A stretch of DNA of 56,110 bases, from assembly GCA_020051775.1 (NCBI GenBank), contig JAGVQJ010000164.1, positions 1 through 56,110 of the forward strand, read 5' to 3'. Positions 15,755 through 24,639 of this stretch are shown here, in pieces (position 1 is the stretch's first letter; the number at the start of each line of letters is the position of its first letter). The notes below the pieces were generated by a model. That model saw only the letters and a list, made by a program, of their open reading frames with translations. It did not search any database and was not told the origin of the DNA. A program made the translations under genes and the position numbers. Origin of the DNA: Calditrichota bacterium (GTDB lineage Bacteria > Electryoneota > B3-LCP).

Positions 15755-16509
15755 GACGAGCGGCGCTATCCGTGCTCTGGGTGGTGGGAGTGATAGCCTT
15801 GGTCGGCTCGGTATGGTCGCAGGATGCCGAATTAACTTCGGCGGAACAGGCTTATCGTAACGGCAACTATGCTCATGCCGCCGAACTGTATCAGACGATT
15901 TTAAATCGCGGTTTGGCCTCGGGAGAGATCTATTACAACCTGGGCAATTGTTATTACAAGTTGGGACGTAACGGCCAAGCCATCCTGAATTATGAACGCG
16001 CCCAGCGGCTGCTGGGTTCTGATCCCGCTCTGGACGTCAACCTGCGATTGGCCAATCTAAAAGTCCCCGACCGCATCGAACCTCTCCCAAAATTCTTCCT
16101 GTGGCGGCTTTTAGACAACATCGGGGGACTTTTGACCGCTAACGGTTGGGCTGCTTTATTGATCGCCTCGGAATGGACGCTGCTGGTCTCGCTGGCGGGA
16201 CTAATCTATATTCGCTCGCCCGGCCACCGCCGTCTCTTGACCGGCTTGTTCCTGATAGCCGCCTGCGCCTTGGTTTTCACCGGCGGGTTCCACTTGCTGC
16301 AGAAATCCCATCAAAACACTCCGCAGGGAGTGGTGTTGACGGAGAAAACCGAAGTACGCAGCGCACCGGAAATTGGGTCTACGGAATTATTCGCCTTGCA
16401 TGAGGGCGCCAAGTTTACCATCCTGCGCCAAGTGTCCGGCTGGGTAGAGGTTCACCTGGCCGACGGGAAGCAAGGCTGGATGCCCCAAGCGGCGTTTGAA
16501 AAAATATAA
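15751..16509 (+). CDS. batE: BatE-type TPR-SH3 membrane protein
   Basis: A 252-aa protein with a signal peptide (ending VWSQ), TPRs (AEQAYRNGNYAHAAELYQ; IYYNLGNCYYKLGRNGQAI), two transmembrane helices (about 128-150 and 158-180) and a C-terminal bacterial SH3 domain (VLTEKTEVRSAPEIGSTELF to WMPQAAFEKI). This is the canonical BatE layout. The SH3 domain may bind peptidoglycan or protein partners. The gene ends the Bat block; the next gene follows after 21 bp. Confidence 0.87.
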   Translation: MRRAALSVLWVVGVIALVGSVWSQDAELTSAEQAYRNGNYAHAAELYQTILNRGLASGEIYYNLGNCYYKLGRNGQAILNYERAQRLLGSDPALDVNLRLANLKVPDRIEPLPKFFLWRLLDNIGGLLTANGWAALLIASEWTLLVSLAGLIYIRSPGHRRLLTGLFLIAACALVFTGGFHLLQKSHQNTPQGVVLTEKTEVRSAPEIGSTELFALHEGAKFTILRQVSGWVEVHLADGKQGWMPQAAFEKI

Positions 16510-16510
16510 A

Positions 16511-16522
16511 CACGTTCACGTG
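16511..16522. repeat. possible TTCA-loop mini-hairpin (CACGT/ACGTG)
   Basis: CACGT-TC-ACGTG lies between batE and the SPOR lipoprotein gene. It fits the TTCA-loop family but the stem is only 5 bp, so chance is possible. Confidence 0.35.
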
Positions 16523-16530
16523 AGGTCTGC

Positions 16531-17028
16531 ATGAAAATAAAATTTGTGCCGCTATCCCTGGCTTTGGTTGTATTGATTCTGGCCGGGTGTTCGCACCGCA
16601 AGCCGCCGGCCGTTCCCCAGACGGAACCGCGAGACACGACCTACACTCGCCAGAATGAGAGCTTCGACCCCTTGAGTATCAGGGACGAGGACGCCATGAA
16701 ACTGCCCGATTCCCGCCTGAAAACCTCCTCCGGTTCAAGTTCCGGCAGAACTTCGGAAAAATCCGGGCGCAAGACTCACGAAGCGGCTGGATTCCGGGTA
16801 CAGTTGATCGCCACCGAAACGGAGGCGGAAGCCCGCAACCTCGAACAGAGCGCCATGGTGGATTTTACCGAAAGCGTTTACCTGGTCTTTGATCCGCCCA
16901 ACTACAAAGTTCGCGTGGGCGATTGTTCCAGCCGTCCGCTGGCTAACGATTTGCGTGAAAAGGCCCTCCGCCTAGGTTACAACAATGCCTGGGTGGTGCA
17001 ATCCCGTGTCATCGTTCCCGATCGTTGA
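16531..17028 (+). CDS. SPOR-domain lipoprotein
   Basis: A 165-aa protein with a lipoprotein signal (LALVVLILAGCS, acylated Cys20), a low-complexity Ser/Gly linker (about 67-82) and a C-terminal SPOR domain (FRVQLIATETEAEARNLEQS to NAWVVQSRV). SPOR domains bind denuded peptidoglycan glycans, often at division sites. The gene follows batE with a GTGAGG ribosome site and is probably in the same transcript, suggesting the Bat complex works near the cell wall. Its last 20 bp overlap the end of the convergent PHP gene. Confidence 0.8.
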   Translation: MKIKFVPLSLALVVLILAGCSHRKPPAVPQTEPRDTTYTRQNESFDPLSIRDEDAMKLPDSRLKTSSGSSSGRTSEKSGRKTHEAAGFRVQLIATETEAEARNLEQSAMVDFTESVYLVFDPPNYKVRVGDCSSRPLANDLREKALRLGYNNAWVVQSRVIVPDR

Positions 17029-18616
17029 AGAATATCGGGTTGGTCAAGCACAAATTGCCATAACTCGTCGTTGCTTCCATCCGAAGATATCCCTCTGCTG
17101 TCTCCAGGGGGATTATTGTCTCCCAGTTAAAGATTCCTTGCTTTTCATCCTGAATCAACAGCCGTTCCTGATCTTCTCCCGGAATCCCCTGGTATACGAC
17201 TATCCTCGCCAATCCCCCAAATTCCGAACCGGATTGCGCCCGAACCTGCACCTGCCAGCCGCCCGGTCTTTCCATGATTTCCAGATCAGCACAGGGACCA
17301 TCGCTGATGAAACTGCGGTTCTTTCGCAATGCAGAGATAATCTCCTGCTCGCTTGAATCCTTCACCGCTTCTACCCCTGTCCAGGCCTGGCCGAAAACGT
17401 GATCGCCTTTTTCCGTCAATTTCAGCATAGCGAAACCGACCTGCCGGTAGCGATTGAAATTGCCGTGAGCATCGCTGCCGGCTATGATCTTCCAACGCTT
17501 GCCCTTGAGCAGTCCTCCCACCCAGCGCTCGATTCCTGCCCGAAAATCCCGCGTCTGTCCCCCATTCCACACCTGCAATCCAAATAATTCCATATTTTTC
17601 CCCTTTATCAAGGGGGGGTTGGGGGGGATCCCCATCGCCAAATCATCTTCCCAACTTCCCCTCCTCAGCAAGAGCTTTTCCAATAGCGGCGGGTCCACCA
17701 TCGGATGCGCCGCCACCGTTAGAGTTTCATCTTCGCATCGCCTTAATACCTCGCTGACGGACATCTCTGGTTGGTTGCGACTCCAGCGTTCAGCAGAATC
17801 GCCCGATCCCGGTATAAAATCCCGCTGCCCTATCAACAACAGATGCACATTGCGCCTCTTGGCATTCCCGACTGAAAGTTCGAATCCCGGCAGTAGCGTA
17901 AAGCGGCCTCGATTCTGATCATTCAGATATTCGATCTGTTTTGCGCGCCGGTGGAATCGCGTCAAGTTCGGATCGCATTTCATCCAGGATCCCGGCAGAT
18001 CGTCCAGATCATAGGAATGGTCGGCGGCAAAGGCGAATGAAAAACCTTGCGCCACCCCTAAAGCAGGATAAGCCTCCAACGGCGCGCCAAACTCCACCTG
18101 ATCTTCGGTGTAGATCGTATGAGTATGCAGATCGCCCAACTGCCAGCCTTCAGCTCGAGGCAGCGCCTGCCCCGACTGCTTCACCCGTAGCGGTCCGTGA
18201 GACAGGCCGGGCAAATTATCGGTGCGCAGGCGGTATCCCCTGCCCCCAATCTCCACTTGCCAGAATACCTCGACTTCCCATATCGCCGGAGCCTCATCAG
18301 GCAACTCCAGACGTTCAATCCGGTGCCAGAACGGCTGTTGCACGACTTCGTGAATGGAAATCTCACGCCGCACTACGCGATCATGAGCGCGGGCGATAAT
18401 CTCAATTGCCTTTAACTGTAATGGGAAACGGTGCGCGCATTTAATGAGAAATAGCAGCGGTAGTGATTCTCCCGGCTCCAGTCTCCGGGGAGCATCTGCG
18501 ATGATTTCCGGAGCTTGACGGTAATAGCGGCTGAATGGGAAGAAACGGAAGCGGTAATGGATTTCCGGATAGAGAGCAATCAGGAAGGGCAGTCCGGGAA
18601 GGAGATCCGCGAACAT
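17009..18616 (-). CDS. PHP-domain metallohydrolase (CehA/McbA-like)
   Basis: A 535-aa protein: an N-terminal beta-rich domain (1-155), then a PHP domain with the full set of metal ligands in order: DLHTHT, AADHS, GFELS, NVHLL, AAHP and GSDAHG. A C-terminal beta-sandwich follows. PHP enzymes are trinuclear metal phosphoesterases or hydrolases, and proteins of this length and layout resemble the CehA/McbA family. There is no signal peptide, so action is cytoplasmic. The start overlaps the radical SAM stop (ATGA), placing it last in the eight-gene operon. Between AAHP and GSDAHG lies an extra segment GIPPNPPLIKGK from an inserted palindromic repeat. The substrate is unknown; a glycan-phosphate or phosphodiester intermediate is an inference. 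Confidence 0.75.
   Translation of the reverse strand: MFADLLPGLPFLIALYPEIHYRFRFFPFSRYYRQAPEIIADAPRRLEPGESLPLLFLIKCAHRFPLQLKAIEIIARAHDRVVRREISIHEVVQQPFWHRIERLELPDEAPAIWEVEVFWQVEIGGRGYRLRTDNLPGLSHGPLRVKQSGQALPRAEGWQLGDLHTHTIYTEDQVEFGAPLEAYPALGVAQGFSFAFAADHSYDLDDLPGSWMKCDPNLTRFHRRAKQIEYLNDQNRGRFTLLPGFELSVGNAKRRNVHLLLIGQRDFIPGSGDSAERWSRNQPEMSVSEVLRRCEDETLTVAAHPMVDPPLLEKLLLRRGSWEDDLAMGIPPNPPLIKGKNMELFGLQVWNGGQTRDFRAGIERWVGGLLKGKRWKIIAGSDAHGNFNRYRQVGFAMLKLTEKGDHVFGQAWTGVEAVKDSSEQEIISALRKNRSFISDGPCADLEIMERPGGWQVQVRAQSGSEFGGLARIVVYQGIPGEDQERLLIQDEKQGIFNWETIIPLETAEGYLRMEATTSYGNLCLTNPIFFNDRER
17594..17635. repeat. in-frame palindromic repeat inside the PHP gene
   Basis: A C/G-homopolymer-rich stretch with hairpin CCCCTT-TATC-AAGGGG (17600-17615), then G7-TT-G7. 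It encodes GIPPNPPLIKG in the PHP frame and FPFIKGGLGGIP on the other strand. This peptide pattern is familiar as the translation of a dispersed repeat in many bacterial genomes. It looks inserted without breaking the frame. Confidence 0.6.
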
Positions 18617-19617
18617 CAGCGAGTCGGAGGGTTAGTTCGTGGAACTTCGCAGCGCGGCCGGCGCGACTTGTAATAAAAATACTTGACCATCCAGGGCAGG
18701 AAAGAGACCAAATAGCGATCCAGACGGTACGGCAGCGACGGCGCCAGGTAACAGTTGATGGAGCACCCTTGGCAAAAACCGGCTCGCCCCTGTTTCGACA
18801 GCCAGTTCAAACGCCGGGGATCGTCCAGCGCCTGTTTCAGGTTACCCGCGATCGGGATAGCTTCCTGCTCGTGGTGGAAACAGGGCAACAGCAGCCTGTC
18901 ATCGGGCGAAATCACGACGGTGGCCGATACCGCCTTGCAGCGCGGCTTGCGGGAATCGTTGCCACCCTCCAGCATCAGCCGCACGACGCCGCCGTTCAAA
19001 TAGACGTAGGGGCGGCGGCATAATCCGACCAGCTCAATCAATTCCTCGCGTGACAGCAGATGCTCATCCGCGACTGGCCCTCCCGGCGAAGGATACCCGA
19101 ACACCGGATTGACGATCAGGATCAAGCCGAGTCGTTTGGACAGATCGGCCAGGCGCGTCACGTCGCGGTAGTTTTCTCGCGAGGCGGTGAACAGCAGTTC
19201 AGGCTTCTCGCCCAAGGATCGCGCCAGTTCCAGTGACTCGATCACTCTATCGAAACTGGGTAGACCTCGCTGCCGGTCGTGCGTGGCAGAGTCGGCGCCA
19301 TCAAGGGAAAAGTGCAACAGGTTCACTTTACCCGCCAATTCGCGGGCACGCTGGGGGTAGAGCAGCCCGTTGGTGGTGACGGTAGTACGCAGCTTCAAAT
19401 TTCGGGCAGTCTGCAAGAAGAGCGGCAAATCCGGGTGCAGTAACGGTTCTCCGCCGGTGAAATCCACAATCCGCACGCCAACTCCGGGGAGTTGGCGCAG
19501 GTTCTCCACCACCGTGTCACGGTCGGCCAATTCCCTCTCGGGCCGCGCCCACAGATCGCAGAACGAGCAGCGCGCATTGCAGCGCAAGGTCAAGTAGTAA
19601 TTGCAGACCAGAGGCAT
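18616..19617 (-). CDS. radical SAM protein with C-terminal cysteine-rich domain
   Basis: A 333-aa radical SAM enzyme. The cluster-binding motif is C13-x3-C17-x2-C20 (TLRCNARCSFCDLW), followed by DFTGGEPLLHPDL (the GGEP motif) and NLLHFSLDGADS. The C-terminal part carries further cysteines (CKAVSATVVIS, LLPCFHHE, FCQGCSINCY) arranged like a SPASM/twitch domain that would bind an auxiliary Fe-S cluster. Such enzymes modify peptides, sugars or lipids by radical chemistry. It sits 6 bp after a GT2 gene and overlaps the PHP gene, and it is a distant paralogue of the radical SAM enzyme at 21397-22425. The substrate is unknown. Confidence 0.85.
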   Translation of the reverse strand: MPLVCNYYLTLRCNARCSFCDLWARPERELADRDTVVENLRQLPGVGVRIVDFTGGEPLLHPDLPLFLQTARNLKLRTTVTTNGLLYPQRARELAGKVNLLHFSLDGADSATHDRQRGLPSFDRVIESLELARSLGEKPELLFTASRENYRDVTRLADLSKRLGLILIVNPVFGYPSPGGPVADEHLLSREELIELVGLCRRPYVYLNGGVVRLMLEGGNDSRKPRCKAVSATVVISPDDRLLLPCFHHEQEAIPIAGNLKQALDDPRRLNWLSKQGRAGFCQGCSINCYLAPSLPYRLDRYLVSFLPWMVKYFYYKSRRPRCEVPRTNPPTR

Positions 19618-19623
19618 ATATCA

Positions 19624-20745
19624 TTACACCGGTGTCGAGGGGTTGCTGGGCATGAATTTTCGGCCCTTCCAGGCAACCTTGGGTCTAACCAGGTAAAGGA
19701 CGGTCAACCAGGGCGTCGTCCAGGTGTGGAAGATCTCCCACAACACAAAGTAACGCAACCGCCGGCTCATCTTCAGCGCTGCCGTCAGTCGCGCCTGAAT
19801 CAGGAAATTCATGGCGGCGGTGGTCCCCCACAAGATAAGGGCTTGTGGAAACAGCGTCAGCACGCCGATGACTATGGCGAAATTTCGCAATCCCATGATC
19901 CCAATTAGGGTCAGGCCCATCGCATCCATGTTTCGGATCCCCGAGGCCCAGCGCTGGCGTTGTCGAACGAAATCTCCCCAGGTTGGAACCGCCGGAGTGG
20001 ATACCAGCATCTTATGGTTCAACGGAAAACGCATGCTCCCGCCGTGAGCTCGCAGCAGCAACACCAGCGCCTGATCTTCGGTCAGGGAAAAGCCCGCGGC
20101 TTCCAATCCGCCGGCCGCCAGATATTCCTGACGGCGCACGGACAGGTTTTTGCCCAGAGCCGCCTGCGGCGCTCCCAATCGGTTCATGGCGCTGCCCACA
20201 CCCAGCAGCAGCAGCCAATCCAGCGATTGCACTCCTCCCCAGGCCCCATGGCCATCCAAACGAGCGAATCCGGCCGCCATCTGCGCCGTCCCCAGCTCGT
20301 GCAGATGGCTCTGCGCCCACGTGGGCGGCAGAACTGCATCGGCATCCGTGAGCAGCAATGCTTCTTGCGACGCCCTCTGCATCCCCTCCTTCAAGGGGCG
20401 CCATTTGCCGCTTGGTTCGCCGGGTTGCGGCGGGGGCATCTTCAGGATGCGCACCTGCTGGCGGCTGGTCGCAGCAAACTGTTGCATTAATTCCAAAGTG
20501 CGATCGCTGGAAACGTCATCCACCAGAATGACTTCCAGCGGCTCCGTCCCCGGATCTAAAATTTGTTTCTCCAGAGATTCCAAGCAGGCCGGCAGATCCA
20601 CTTCCTCGTCCCGGGCACAGATAATAACCGATGCCGAGCGTAAAGGAGCGGAAACCGATTTCGGCCAGCGGCGTAACAGACCAATCAGAACAAAAGCAGA
20701 AGTCAAAACGTAGAGGGCGGTAACGATATAGAAAACCACACTCAT
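19624..20745 (-). CDS. GT2 glycosyltransferase (third in the operon)
   Basis: A 373-aa family-2 glycosyltransferase with an N-terminal membrane helix (residues 3-24), a GT-A core with ICARDEEVDLPACLESL, VDDVSSDRT (nucleotide-sugar site), TDADAVLPPTW (DxD), TEDQALVLLL (general base region), the QRQRWASG motif of processive-type GT2 enzymes, and C-terminal membrane helices. It should work at the cytoplasmic face of the inner membrane on a lipid acceptor. The ribosome site is AAAGG. Two paralogues in the same operon (22422-23615 and 24636-25784) suggest successive sugar additions. Confidence 0.85.
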   Translation of the reverse strand: MSVVFYIVTALYVLTSAFVLIGLLRRWPKSVSAPLRSASVIICARDEEVDLPACLESLEKQILDPGTEPLEVILVDDVSSDRTLELMQQFAATSRQQVRILKMPPPQPGEPSGKWRPLKEGMQRASQEALLLTDADAVLPPTWAQSHLHELGTAQMAAGFARLDGHGAWGGVQSLDWLLLLGVGSAMNRLGAPQAALGKNLSVRRQEYLAAGGLEAAGFSLTEDQALVLLLRAHGGSMRFPLNHKMLVSTPAVPTWGDFVRQRQRWASGIRNMDAMGLTLIGIMGLRNFAIVIGVLTLFPQALILWGTTAAMNFLIQARLTAALKMSRRLRYFVLWEIFHTWTTPWLTVLYLVRPKVAWKGRKFMPSNPSTPV

Positions 20746-20772
20746 GGACTACCTTTGGCTAAATAACTTAGC

Positions 20773-21393
20773 TTATCGAAGTGAGGCTGTGTGCCAGCCA
20801 CGGCGATGAATCTCATCCAGCAGGCTGCGCGTCAACTCCAGCACTGGAGCCGGGGTGAACGAGACACCATCATGCAGCGCGTAGATCGCGCCGGGTGTTA
20901 AATCGCGTAGAGCTCTGACCAGTAGCGTCTGCGCCTGGACTGGCCGGTAATCGCCGGGGATGGACGACCAGAGCACCGTTTCCATGCCTCGCTTGTGAAG
21001 ATGCCGGACGGTGTCCGGGCGAACGTGGCCATAAGGAGGCCGGTATAAATTTGCACATTGCGCTCCGGCCTTGGTGATCATCTCGGCCAACCTGGACAAA
21101 TCGTCGCTTAGGTTGCGGTTGCGGCGCAGGAAGTTCGACCGGTGAGATAATCCATGCAACCCGAGGCCGTGCCCTTCACTGGCAATCCGTCTGATCAGAT
21201 CGCCCCACCAGGGTTCCGTAGAGGCCACTACGAAAAACGTCGCCTTGGCATCGGCCTCCTTTAGGATCTCCAGAAGTCGCGGTGTGACTTCCGGATGAGG
21301 GCCATCATCATAAGTCAGGTAAATTTGGTTCCCCTGAGATCCCATGCGGCCGATACCGCGCGAGAAGAGACGGCGAACGACAGTCTGTGACAT
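20773..21393 (-). CDS. polysaccharide deacetylase (NodB homology)
   Basis: A 206-aa NodB-type deacetylase with motif 1 TYDDGPHPEVTP, motif 2 GLHGLSHRSN (metal-binding histidines), motif 3 YRPPYGHVRPD and a C-terminal YALHDGVS. The catalytic and zinc-binding residues appear intact. It has no signal peptide, so it probably removes an N-acetyl group from a lipid-linked sugar in the cytoplasm. The family also acts on chitin or peptidoglycan, but the operon favours a glycolipid substrate. It starts 3 bp after the radical SAM stop. Confidence 0.85.
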   Translation of the reverse strand: MSQTVVRRLFSRGIGRMGSQGNQIYLTYDDGPHPEVTPRLLEILKEADAKATFFVVASTEPWWGDLIRRIASEGHGLGLHGLSHRSNFLRRNRNLSDDLSRLAEMITKAGAQCANLYRPPYGHVRPDTVRHLHKRGMETVLWSSIPGDYRPVQAQTLLVRALRDLTPGAIYALHDGVSFTPAPVLELTRSLLDEIHRRGWHTASLR

Positions 21394-21396
21394 GGC

Positions 21397-22425
21397 TCAC
21401 CGCGCGCTTTCCTTGACCGAACGATCCCGCTGAGTAACGGCACTCCGTTTTCGGCGGCTTACGTACCCGAATAGGTCAGCCCAGTAAGGCTTCAAAGATT
21501 CCAATGCTTCCCCCGGCGAGGTAAAGAAATCAATGGCAAAATACTGATACCAACCGCAAGCGCGTGAACAGGTTTTCATTGCCTGACGGCGCTGCTCGGC
21601 GTCCGGTGAAACCAGGTAGTCCATCAGCGAGGTTTCAGTTAGATTGACCGGTTTTCCCCCCAGAGTGCGGCAGGGATAGAATAAGCCGCCGTCGCAATCC
21701 ACGATGATGGACGCTGCCGAACAGCCGGATTCCCCGTTCAACGCATCCAAGTAACGCAGCGGCGTGATAACTGTTCGGGGGAAGTGCTGCTTCAAAGCCA
21801 GCACTTCGCTGCGGAATGCCTTAGGATCAGGAAAAACGTGTTCAGCGCCGTCCAGTTCCACAGCGGGCATCACAAGGATCTTGGCTCCTGCGGCAGCGCA
21901 AACCTCCACCTTGGAAGCCAAGGCATCCAACTCCCCTTTGCGCACGACTGTCTGCACGCACAATGTCCAGGGCAGTTGCGCCAGCTCCGGGAGGATCTTT
22001 AAAAGCTCCAGATTGTCATGCCCCTCATCGATAGAAACATGCAGAAAATCAATCCAGCGACTGTATCTTTCCAGGGGGTAAGTTGTGAGATTGCGTTCAC
22101 TGGTCGTGAACAGCAGGTAAAACGGCTGGCGGTGCGCTTCTTCCAGGATGGTCTCGATATCCTTGCGCAGCAGCGGTTCGCCGCCCTCCAGCGAGGTCAA
22201 TACGACCGACGATTGTCCCAGATTGCGCATTACGCGGATCACTCCGTCCGTATCCAGATCCCGCGCCGGTTCGCGCCAAACATTGCAGAAAGAGCAGTGG
22301 AACTTGCAGCGGTCGGTCACCTTCAGGCTGGCATAGAAGGGGTAGATCCCCTGGCCATGACGGCGGTTCAAGTACAGATACCGCGCGGTACGGGCCATTT
22401 TGGTTGCCGGCAACAAACGAATCAT
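21397..22425 (-). CDS. radical SAM protein
   Basis: A 342-aa radical SAM enzyme with cluster motif C40-x3-C44-x2-C47 (TDRCKFHCSFCNVW), SLEGGEPLLRKDI, and C-terminal cysteines (SGCSAASIIVDC, LFYPC, KTCSRACGWYQYF) that could bind a second cluster. A basic N-terminus (KMARTARYLYLNRRHG) precedes the core. It overlaps the flanking genes (4 bp with the upstream GT2). Cys spacing and overall layout resemble the enzyme at 18616-19617, but the two sequences are clearly diverged. Known relatives act on lipids and glycans as well as peptides; no precursor peptide is visible here. Confidence 0.83.
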   Translation of the reverse strand: MIRLLPATKMARTARYLYLNRRHGQGIYPFYASLKVTDRCKFHCSFCNVWREPARDLDTDGVIRVMRNLGQSSVVLTSLEGGEPLLRKDIETILEEAHRQPFYLLFTTSERNLTTYPLERYSRWIDFLHVSIDEGHDNLELLKILPELAQLPWTLCVQTVVRKGELDALASKVEVCAAAGAKILVMPAVELDGAEHVFPDPKAFRSEVLALKQHFPRTVITPLRYLDALNGESGCSAASIIVDCDGGLFYPCRTLGGKPVNLTETSLMDYLVSPDAEQRRQAMKTCSRACGWYQYFAIDFFTSPGEALESLKPYWADLFGYVSRRKRSAVTQRDRSVKESAR

Positions 22426-23615
22426 GGCGTGGAGACCTCACTGAATGCTTCTGCGGCTGGTTGGCGGCGCTTGAACTTTTGCCCCTTCCAACGAAATCCC
22501 AAGAGGTGGCCCCCGAGGCTGAACGTCAAGATAGCGGGGATATGGATGATTTCCAGAATCAAACAGGCACACCAATCTGCTTTAAGTCCGAAGACCTTGA
22601 AGCCGCGCCGCATGACCCGGATTTCTTGCGCCATCTTCAATCCCCATAACGCAATCCAAAGAGGCCCGATCCAACCTGGGAATGACAGAAACAGCGATAA
22701 AAATAGCCCCAGGAAAAAAATGAACGTGATTAAAGCGAAGGCTCGCGCCGGTGGAGAGTAAGACATTCCTCCGGACCCCCAACGCAGTCTCTGGTGAAAT
22801 ACCTCCGCTGGAGTCTCTTCCGGCCAGGATCGAACTAGGCTCGCAGGGTCGGCGCTGAAGGCTATATCCCATTTTTTGAGCGCATGGATGCGTTGCAACA
22901 GCAGCGTGTCATCGCCGGTGATCATGGGGCCGATGGGGCCGTATCCTCCCGCTTCGACAAACGTTTCGCGGCGCAGAGCCAGATTGGACCCGTTACAGTT
23001 TAACGCCCAACCCGATCCAATAGCTCCAGCAGCGAAAAATGAATGGGACAGGTAATCCAACTGCTGTAACCGCTGCCAGAACGGTTCCGGGCGCCCTCGG
23101 TCGAAAATCGTCAGACCGGTAACCAGACCGGTTCGGGGCGTAAAGCAGGCCGCCAGTGAACGAATCCAACCAGGCGAAAAGCGGCAGTCGCCGTCGCTGG
23201 TTATTAAAATTTCACCTTTAGCCTGTGCCAATCCTCGAGCCAGAGCATGTTTCTTGGGTGAAAGGTGATCGGGACAGACATCAATGCGCAACACCATCAG
23301 ATCGTACAGACGATCCTGGCGGCTGCGAGCCACCTCGCCGGTGCCGTCGTCAGATCGGTCATCCACGACAATCACCTGCAAGCGATCAGCAGGGTAATCC
23401 TGGGCTGTAAGATCGTCAAGCGCCGCTCCGATGTGCTCAGCCTCGTTGCGACAGGGAATAATCACGCTGATGAAAGGCAGCGATGAATCGGTGCCCCTCG
23501 ACCCCCTACGCAAACGCAACAATCCCCGGCGAACTCGTTCCAATCCCGCCAGATAGATCAAACCCGCCGCCAACAGCAGCAGGCTGAAGAAGGGTTCTAA
23601 CAGATTATTCGCCAT
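22422..23615 (-). CDS. GT2 glycosyltransferase (second in the operon)
   Basis: A 397-aa membrane GT2 with an N-terminal helix (residues 8-24) and GT-A motifs IIPCRNEAEHIGAALDDL, VDDRSDDGT, TSDGDCRFSPGW, TGDDTLLLQR and QRLRWGSG. C-terminal helices follow (about 300-320 and 345-370). It overlaps the flippase-like gene by 11 bp and the radical SAM gene by 4 bp. The three GT2 enzymes of this operon share the same order of motifs, consistent with duplication and divergence in acceptor or donor use. Confidence 0.85.
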   Translation of the reverse strand: MANNLLEPFFSLLLLAAGLIYLAGLERVRRGLLRLRRGSRGTDSSLPFISVIIPCRNEAEHIGAALDDLTAQDYPADRLQVIVVDDRSDDGTGEVARSRQDRLYDLMVLRIDVCPDHLSPKKHALARGLAQAKGEILITSDGDCRFSPGWIRSLAACFTPRTGLVTGLTIFDRGRPEPFWQRLQQLDYLSHSFFAAGAIGSGWALNCNGSNLALRRETFVEAGGYGPIGPMITGDDTLLLQRIHALKKWDIAFSADPASLVRSWPEETPAEVFHQRLRWGSGGMSYSPPARAFALITFIFFLGLFLSLFLSFPGWIGPLWIALWGLKMAQEIRVMRRGFKVFGLKADWCACLILEIIHIPAILTFSLGGHLLGFRWKGQKFKRRQPAAEAFSEVSTP

Positions 23616-24639
23616 GATCGTCTTCCGGCGCGATGCGCATTTTCAGCAGCAGGAGAAACCCAACCACGGCCGGCAACAAAATATTCATGGAAAACAATAT
23701 CAGTGAACTATTGAAAGCTGCTGCTTCCTGCACGCCGAACAGCCGATAGAAAGCCACCGAGGCTGTCTCGCCCACGCCCAAGCCGCCGATAGAGATGGGC
23801 AGAGCTGCTTTGACGAAAAGAGTAGCGGCAGAGGCGCGAAAGGAATCCCAGAGCGGCGCGGGCTGGAAGGAGAGAATCAGCAGGTAAAACTGAAGGATCG
23901 AAACCAGATAGTGAGACGCCGCCAGAGTTGTCAACACCAGCGATTGCCGCCGATGGATCGGATCCAGACCGGAGAGCAACACCTTGACTTTATCCCGGTA
24001 AGGGAGCATGACGTTTATGGCGTAGAGCAGGTCCCGCACCCAACGCGGCGACAGCACGGTCAGGATCAATCCCGCCCAGAGTAAAACCACCAGCACTCCA
24101 CAAGAGGCGAAGAGGTAAGCGTTGCCTCCAAACACCAGACCGGGTAGAAATAAAAGCGCTACACTCCCGAACAGCACGATAACCAGCAGATTGTACAGCT
24201 TGTCAATGAATGACAGCCCGATCAATTCCAGGCGTGGCCGCCCCGAAATGAAAAACGCTCGGCCAAATTCCCCCACCTGGCCGGGCGTCACCACCGCGAA
24301 AGTGAATCCCACCAGAAGCGTTGCCCACACTTCCCTTGCGCGCACTTCCGGTTTAACTTGTCGCAACAGATATCCCCACTTCATAGCCCGCAGTGTCAAG
24401 GTGACCAGAACCAGAGATAAACTGGCCAGCACCAGCGGGTAACGGGCGCTGCGTACCGCTTTTAAGATCTCCTGCGGATGGATGGTGACCACCAACAAAC
24501 CCAGCACTCCAACGGTCAACAATACCTTAACCCACAGGAACAAGCGCAAGCGCAGATGCGTCTTGTGAGCTTGTGGAGCGCTCTGCGCCGTAACGGCTGA
24601 GGCGGCCCGAGTGTGTTCCAGTGCGGTTTTCAGTCTCAT
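23605..24639 (-). CDS. flippase-like membrane protein (LPG synthase TM family)
   Basis: A 344-aa protein with about eight transmembrane helices and the family signature FTFAVVTPGQVGEFGRAFFI (residues about 111-130), followed by SFIDKLYNLLVIVLFG and ISIGGLGVGETASVAFYRLFG. This family (UPF0104, MprF/AglD-like membrane part) moves or modifies polyprenyl- or phospholipid-linked substrates. With three GT2 enzymes around it, the likely job is transport of a lipid-linked glycan across the inner membrane. The start overlaps the GT2 stop by 4 bp. Confidence 0.82.
   Translation of the reverse strand: MRLKTALEHTRAASAVTAQSAPQAHKTHLRLRLFLWVKVLLTVGVLGLLVVTIHPQEILKAVRSARYPLVLASLSLVLVTLTLRAMKWGYLLRQVKPEVRAREVWATLLVGFTFAVVTPGQVGEFGRAFFISGRPRLELIGLSFIDKLYNLLVIVLFGSVALLFLPGLVFGGNAYLFASCGVLVVLLWAGLILTVLSPRWVRDLLYAINVMLPYRDKVKVLLSGLDPIHRRQSLVLTTLAASHYLVSILQFYLLILSFQPAPLWDSFRASAATLFVKAALPISIGGLGVGETASVAFYRLFGVQEAAAFNSSLILFSMNILLPAVVGFLLLLKMRIAPEDDHGE

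Noticed and set aside
18616..22425. The two radical SAM genes as a peptide-maturation (RiPP) cluster
   Set aside because: No small precursor gene, peptidase or recognition-domain protein is present; the neighbours are glycan and lipid enzymes.
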